Assembly: GCA_000711775.1 (NCBI GenBank)
Contig: ARYC01017213.1
Location: 1 to 64,000, forward strand
From: Oxytricha trifallax
Taxonomy: Eukaryota; Ciliophora; Spirotrichea; Sporadotrichida; Oxytrichidae
Reading direction: 5' to 3'
Length of the DNA: 64,000 nt
Notes under the pieces: model-generated
What the model was told of the DNA's origin: nothing
What the model saw: the letters and a program-made list of their open reading frames with translations, nothing else
The model's database searches: none
Shown: one piece after another, positions 59,110-64,000 of the stretch
Layout: every line of letters begins with the position of its first letter
How positions within the stretch are numbered: position 1 is the stretch's first letter
Program-made: the position numbers and the translations under genes

Positions 59110-59800
59110 AGTAAATAATTTAATCTCAAGTTTTAACATCAAGATTTCGAAGTAAATATGTATTCATAATAGTTGTATTGTTCTAGCACAACCTAACAAC
59201 TTAGGAGGAACTAAAATCTCGGCTTTTATAAGAATTGCTAAACAAAGATAAAAAAGCATTTATAATTAACTAAATAGTGATGATTGAGATACTTAACTGC
59301 ACTAAAATTCAGCGAAAGACCTCTATGATGATGCTATGAGTGATCCAGATGTCGCTCTCTACCTTCCATAAAAGCTGTAACTCTCTAATAAGTTGCTAAA
59401 GAGAAACTTCTTCTTCGGTGTTCTAGCAACTCTCTTAATTGACTATTTAAATTAAATAATTTCAGAAGGTCATAAGATACGCTACAGCATCTATTGAAGA
59501 AAAAGAGTAGCAAGGAAAAAATCAACGAGCTTTGACTAAAGTAATTGCATAAGCATCAATTAAACTCTTGTAAGCTTTAGTCTTCAAATTCTATAGAAAA
59601 ACCTGAAACTGAAATCTGAGAGAGAGAAAATCTGAAGTAAAACATGAATTGAGTAAGATACTTTTCAAAGATTTATAAAAGCCAAACGAACTGAAATAGA
59701 TGCAGGAGCTGGCACTTAGTGAAGAAATATAGACCTAAGTAAGTCTTAAGAGGAAGAAAATTAAAGAGAAGCCAAATCCATTGACGGGTTAAATATTATG
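59110..59800 (+). pseudogene. TBE4 22-kDa-type remnant
   Basis: A heavily slipped copy in which LSNKLLKRNFFFGVLATLL and the later AGAGT region can be recognised by comparison with TBE1. No usable frame remains. Confidence 0.55.
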
Positions 59801-59829
59801 TGAACTTTATCATTCGTTTAAATCTAAAA

Positions 59830-61280
59830 TTTATTTATATACACAAAATCTCCCTTATCTTACACTTACTTTAGAATTATCATCGCTTATTCTTTTAGCA
59901 GCAATCTTAATAATATCTGTTCTAACCAAGATATCTCTCCACGTACCTCACCACTCTAAATCGAGACATATTTCCCCAAACCCCCGCACCACCCTATACT
60001 AAGAAACCCCTTCCCATCAAATTCTGATACCCATCACCTCTAACTTTCCTTCACTAACTTATTAAATATAATAAGTTTGCAACTTTTTGTTATCCTTAAT
60101 TGTTCAACCCGAGACCCTACCTTACCTCCATAATAATTAGTATTTTTTATAATTTTGATTTATCTTGCGGACCGAAAATACATGTAATGCAATTAATTTA
60201 TAGGATTCACTTTGTCTGTTGATCATTTTGGTTATAGGTTTTTATAAGAAAATGTTATAAAATCCAAATTTAGTGAATGAAAATTAGAGGTGATGGGTAT
60301 CATGACTTGGTGGAGAGGGTTTCTTAATTTAGGGCGGGTAGGGAGTGGAGAGGGATATCTCAGTTTGAACAAATATCTACTGTATCTATATTCAAGTAGT
60401 GTATCAAGTGATATAGTAAAAGTTTGGCCTTTCAATTACCCAATTAATTAAATTCTGTAGAGCTTTTGAATTTAGGCAGAATAAATACAGGAGTTATGGT
60501 AGCCTTTCAAATTCCTTCCTTAAGTCTTTACATTTATAGATAGATAATTTATCTACAAACAGAATAATCTCTTAGTAAGCGCTTATCTTTGATTTATTAC
60601 AAGAATTTTTTAGTAATATTTGGTCTTAATTGAACGAGAGTTGTTTCATAGTCGAGCCCATTATATTTGCTTATTTCACCAAGTAAAGCATGAGTTTTAG
60701 CCTTAACCTTTTGATCATATAATTCAATGTTGCTAAATCTTTTAAAACAAGGACTTGATATAAAGCTATTAAACTTTAATACTCTGATTCATCAACTTGT
60801 ATGAACTTTATATTATACTCTTAAGACCTCTGCATTTAATTGAGTGTATAATCTTTATTATTCAAATAAAATGAAACATTTAAGTCAATTACTCTCATAA
60901 ATGCGATTTACTGTTTTGGGAGATATTCCAATCTCTTTATATATATATAAGCTATAAACTTAGCAAAGATGTGAAGCTCAGGAAATCGTCGATGAAACAT
61001 TGCAGCTCTCTAAGCCACAGAGAAGTGTACCCTGTATAAAAATGTCTTTCATTAATAAGATAATCAATATGATGTTGCTTAAATATTAAAGTGATCATAA
61101 GCTTAGAATTATGACGCCATCTCTTAAATTCAATGCTAATAGACATTGAGGCCTAACAGTAGCAAGAGATTTATAAAGCAGCATTGCTGTAGACGTGTAA
61201 TTTAGAACATGCTTGAGTTATTTCACTATACTCATCACATCCATAATTCAACTTGAACATTAAATATTCATAATCAATGA
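59830..61280 (-). pseudogene. TBE4 transposase remnant, split by a hairpin element
   Basis: Minus strand, collinear with TBE1 but with many stops. It is interrupted near its 3' end by the inverted-repeat element at 59919-60375. The DE(S/A)xF region is near 60780. Confidence 0.55.
59919..60375. mobile_element. MITE-like inverted repeat inside TBE4
   Basis: The left arm begins GTTCTAACCAAGATATCTC and the right arm ends GAGATATC...GTTTGAAC at about 60383. The arms diverge by substitutions. AATATCT lies on both sides of the element, and the interrupted TBE text resumes afterwards (CTACTGTATCTAT). This is a secondary insertion into an already old TBE. Confidence 0.65.
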
Positions 61281-61984
61281 GTAAATTTTTATTTGAATTT
61301 CCAGAACTTATTAAATAATCACTCTTTTTTATTACTAATTTTATTTAAATATATTCAAATGGAAAGTATCTCGAAATCGATGAGATTTTAAAATATGTGT
61401 CAAATAAAACGAATTAGTTAATTTAATTACTAATATCTGTATTGAAATGAATTTTTTTTCAATAATTTAAAAGTTTATATATTAAAAATTCTTCAAATAC
61501 TTGATTAAAAATTTTATTCCAATAAAAAACGTTGATTATATTTAATTTGATGCGAAAAAATAATATTTTATTTAAACATATTAATTAAGTTAATAATAAC
61601 CACTTTATAAACTTTAATTAATAAAACATTTTTTCATTTTAATATAGAAATTAATAATTGAATTAATTAATTTGATTATTTGGCACATATCTCAAAATTT
61701 TATCGATTACAATATACGCTCAATTTTAATATATTTAAATAAAATTAGTAATAAAATAGCGTGTTTAAATTTCTGATTATAATAATTTCTGGAAATTCAA
61801 ATAATTTTGATTTAATGTCAAAACAACTGATCCCCAACCTCACTTATACTCCTTAAAATAATAATATTTAAACATTAAACCCCTACATTAATCCTATTAA
61901 AACCCTAATAAAGTATGCGCAAATAGTCTACTTTTATCAATCAAAACTCAATTCAAAAACAACTTCAGTGGTTTTGAGGTTTTG

Positions 61985-62090
61985 ATTAGATCTAACTATC
62001 ATAATTATAAATCACAACAATAACTCGAACAATTTTAAATGATATACTAAAAGAAATAATAAATAGTGTTTTTTGTCAATGAGTTGATTA
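61985..62090. other. Short spacer between TBE4 and TBE5
   Basis: AT-rich. The left boundary of TBE5 could not be located. Confidence 0.35.
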
Positions 62091-64000
62091 AATTTAGAAT
62101 GCTCATAGAGATTTGATGCATTAAAATGTTATGCTGAACATAAGCCTTTTGGAATTGGTTGTAATCGTTTTTAATATAGCATTAAGTCATTAGAATTTAA
62201 CCTTAGCTAATGTTCTTTGTACTCCAGGATACTTTACGATAAGTGGGAAGTTGACAAATGGCATAATTTTAAGGTAGATTCTGCTATGAAATTAGAGGTT
62301 GATATAAAAAGCATGTTATCTTAAGCAATTGATTCATCGCATAAATGCTTAAGATATTTTATATTACTCTGTGAGAGAGGGATAGCTCTAGTAATTTTGA
62401 TAAGAATTCAATTAACAGCTTTCACACTTTTGCTGCAAAAAGTAATTCTTATTCAATTTTATAGGTGTGCTGTTTTTTTTATATTATAGCTTTTACATTT
62501 AAATTTTAATTTTTACAAATGCTTCTTTTACTATTAGAACTAATAAGAGTTTTATATGCATAGATTAAAGTGTAGAAAATTGAGTTCCATAGGAGGATGA
62601 AGCTTAAAATCGAGTTGAAAAACATTTTTTACTATCAATTATAAATTTATAGTAACTTGTTCGATTTAGGGATATACCTAATTAAGAACATAATGCTTAA
62701 GAAGCTATTTAAAGTTTTTGTATTAAAATTAGACTATTAATAATTAAGTACTAACTATAATTAAAGCTCCTTGTTATGAGTTGCTCCTAATTAAGTGCGT
62801 ACAATTTTAATTTAAAATATGGAACTATAACAAAAGAAATTGACATCAATCTCTCATGTTTGAAACCAGTTCTTAAAACTATATTCATATCCATCTTAAA
62901 GATTGACCTCCTATAGTAATATTTAACAGTAAGTTTTACAGAGGTATATAATTGAAATCATAAACTTAAATTTGAATATCATTTCTTAGATCTGTAAACA
63001 AAATGGGGGTCAATGAATGATGCAATGAAAAGAGTGCAAGCTCAAGAATTGATTCAAAGTTATAGAAGCAAGGAGGATTTGAATCGCTACCTGGTGCAGC
63101 TAGGTAATGAACTCATAGTAACTTATCTTGATTATGTAATTGGTTTGTTCCTATCAACGATAGAAGGTACTAAAATATCATTTTCAAGAGCGATAATCTG
63201 CGAAGTGAAGAAGCATTGAAAACTTAAGATGTAAAGTTTGCAGAGATTCCAAACTATCCAAAAATCTCAGTGACTTATGATGATTCTATGAATAACCGAG
63301 AGGTTTCACTGTACCTGCCTGCTAAAAAGCAATTTTCAATTTAACTACCTGAAAGAAACTATTTCTTTAGCATACTAGCAGCAATTTAGGAAGATTATTT
63401 GAAAGAAATTACCAAAAAATATTATGAATTTAAAAAACACTAAAACACGAGAAAACAAAGCATCAAGATAAACGATGCTGACTTCAGAACTTGCCCTAAT
63501 ACTTAAAATATAATGTTTAACTCTTAAAATATCTCTGGTACTGACATCTTATTGATGAATGAATAGAGAAAACTTAACTGAGAACGAAAATCGACAAAGT
63601 ATGAAGTTAACAGGAGAATATATTCAAATATTTAGCACCTAAGTTAATAATATAGAAGCTGGAGCTGTCTTCAAGAAGAAACCTTGGAGGAGGAATTAAA
63701 AATGAGGATGAAAGATCTTTAAATGTGATTGAAATATTCATTAACTAACTATACAATTTTTTATTCATTAATTATTCTTTAATAAACTTAATAAATTATA
63801 GTTTTTATAATTTAATAAATTAAGCTTTATCGATAGTTTGACAATACTTTAAGTAATATGGCATCAGTTTCTAGTAATGACTTTTTAGTTGTTCATATCT
63901 CTTCCAAGTTTCTTATGTCTTATGAAAAGAAAGATTATCAACGAATAGTATAATCTCCTATTCAGGTACTTCCTTCTCAGCTGCTCTAAGAACTTAATAT
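62091..64000. mobile_element. TBE5: rearranged TBE running off the window
   Basis: Contains a kinase piece on the + strand (AHRDLMHQNVMLNISLLEL, about 62095-62160), opposite to the usual orientation. A segment from about 62773 follows that is nearly identical to TBE3 from 54135, including the 22-kDa gene, and then the start of a minus-strand transposase region (63.8-64.0 kb). No left terminal repeat is seen. Probably formed by inversion or by joining two TBE copies. Confidence 0.65.
63013..63730 (+). pseudogene. TBE5 22-kDa-type gene, broken
   Basis: ATG 63013 (MNDAMKRVQAQELIQSYRSK), the same 36-nt intron as TBE3 and the same stop after EVKKH. Identity to TBE3 falls sharply after about 63410, where extra indels appear. 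Both copies share the inactivating TGA, so it pre-dates the duplication. Confidence 0.7.

Larger units (their letters stand above)
57368..61984. mobile_element. TBE4: old, full-length TBE, ATT target duplication
   Basis: The left end CAAGACCTCAAAACCACTTG and right end CAGTGGTTTTGAGGTTTTG form a decayed inverted repeat that stays alignable for about 100 bp (both contain TGATAAAAGTAGAC). It is flanked by ATT (57365-57367 and 61985-61987). At 4.6 kb it has the TBE gene order: kinase/zinc finger (minus, about 57.6-58.9 kb), 22-kDa (plus, 59.1-59.8 kb) and transposase (minus, 59.8-61.3 kb), all broken. C4A4 has mutated to CCTC-type, so this is the oldest copy here. Confidence 0.8.

Noticed and set aside
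1..64000. Standard-code ORFs of 60-130 codons on both strands
   Set aside because: TAA and TAG are sense codons here. Most of these ORFs are fragments of longer Gln-containing frames or chance openings in AT-rich DNA.

Overview
The window reads as germline (micronuclear) DNA of a hypotrich ciliate of the Oxytricha/Stylonychia type. In nearly every long reading frame TAA and TAG are sense codons (Gln) and only TGA stops. Several transposons carry C4A4 telomere-like repeats at their ends, as TBE elements do. Genes are interrupted by short AT-rich segments flanked by direct repeats (pointers) whose removal restores the frame, and one alpha/beta-hydrolase gene is scrambled, with pieces out of order and on both strands. 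Short GT...AG introns also occur. ORF predictions in the standard code are therefore mostly misleading here. I decoded with TAA/TAG=Gln. No tRNA, rRNA or CRISPR array was seen.

Layout. 1-4.6 kb: the 3' part of a large Gln-rich protein gene with three clear introns and several single-base frame slips. 5.7-31.7 kb: a head-to-tail array, all on the + strand, of about 18 copies of an unrecognised gene family (here called the PEK family). Products are about 155-190 residues, most with a one-cysteine motif of the type NMICxxYF in the first half and an ending I-x-P-E-K-TGA. Six copies are uninterrupted, six become intact after removing one pointer-bounded insert, and the rest are broken, partial or unresolved. 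Two inserts are long-hairpin (MITE-like) elements sitting exactly where an IES would be. Two copies of a GC-richer 650-bp repeat with 11-13 bp target duplications also lie in the array. 33.2-37.6 kb: MDS-rich region with a fragment of an unknown gene, another hairpin element, the scrambled ABHD-type hydrolase and a small zinc-binding-type protein starting MGCSAS.

37.9-64 kb: a transposon graveyard. TBE1 (37.9-42.4 kb) has both telomeric inverted repeats and the usual three genes (zinc finger/kinase, 22-kDa, DDE transposase). It abuts a truncated second TBE, which is itself split by a 6.9-kb insert. That insert carries a GC-richer, apparently intact gene set: an IS630-type transposase, a remote relative of the TBE 22-kDa protein, and a 611-residue protein with a papain-like Cys-His-Asp pattern in place of the kinase. 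Further right are a 1.26-kb hairpin element, a short coding island, two more degenerate TBEs (one carrying its own hairpin insertion) and a fifth, rearranged TBE running off the end.

How it fits together: the TBE-type transposases belong to the class implicated in hypotrich genome rearrangement, while the PEK array and the scrambled gene are substrates of that rearrangement. The array shows independent, unaligned IES insertions in recent paralogues. No function can be assigned to the PEK family from sequence alone.
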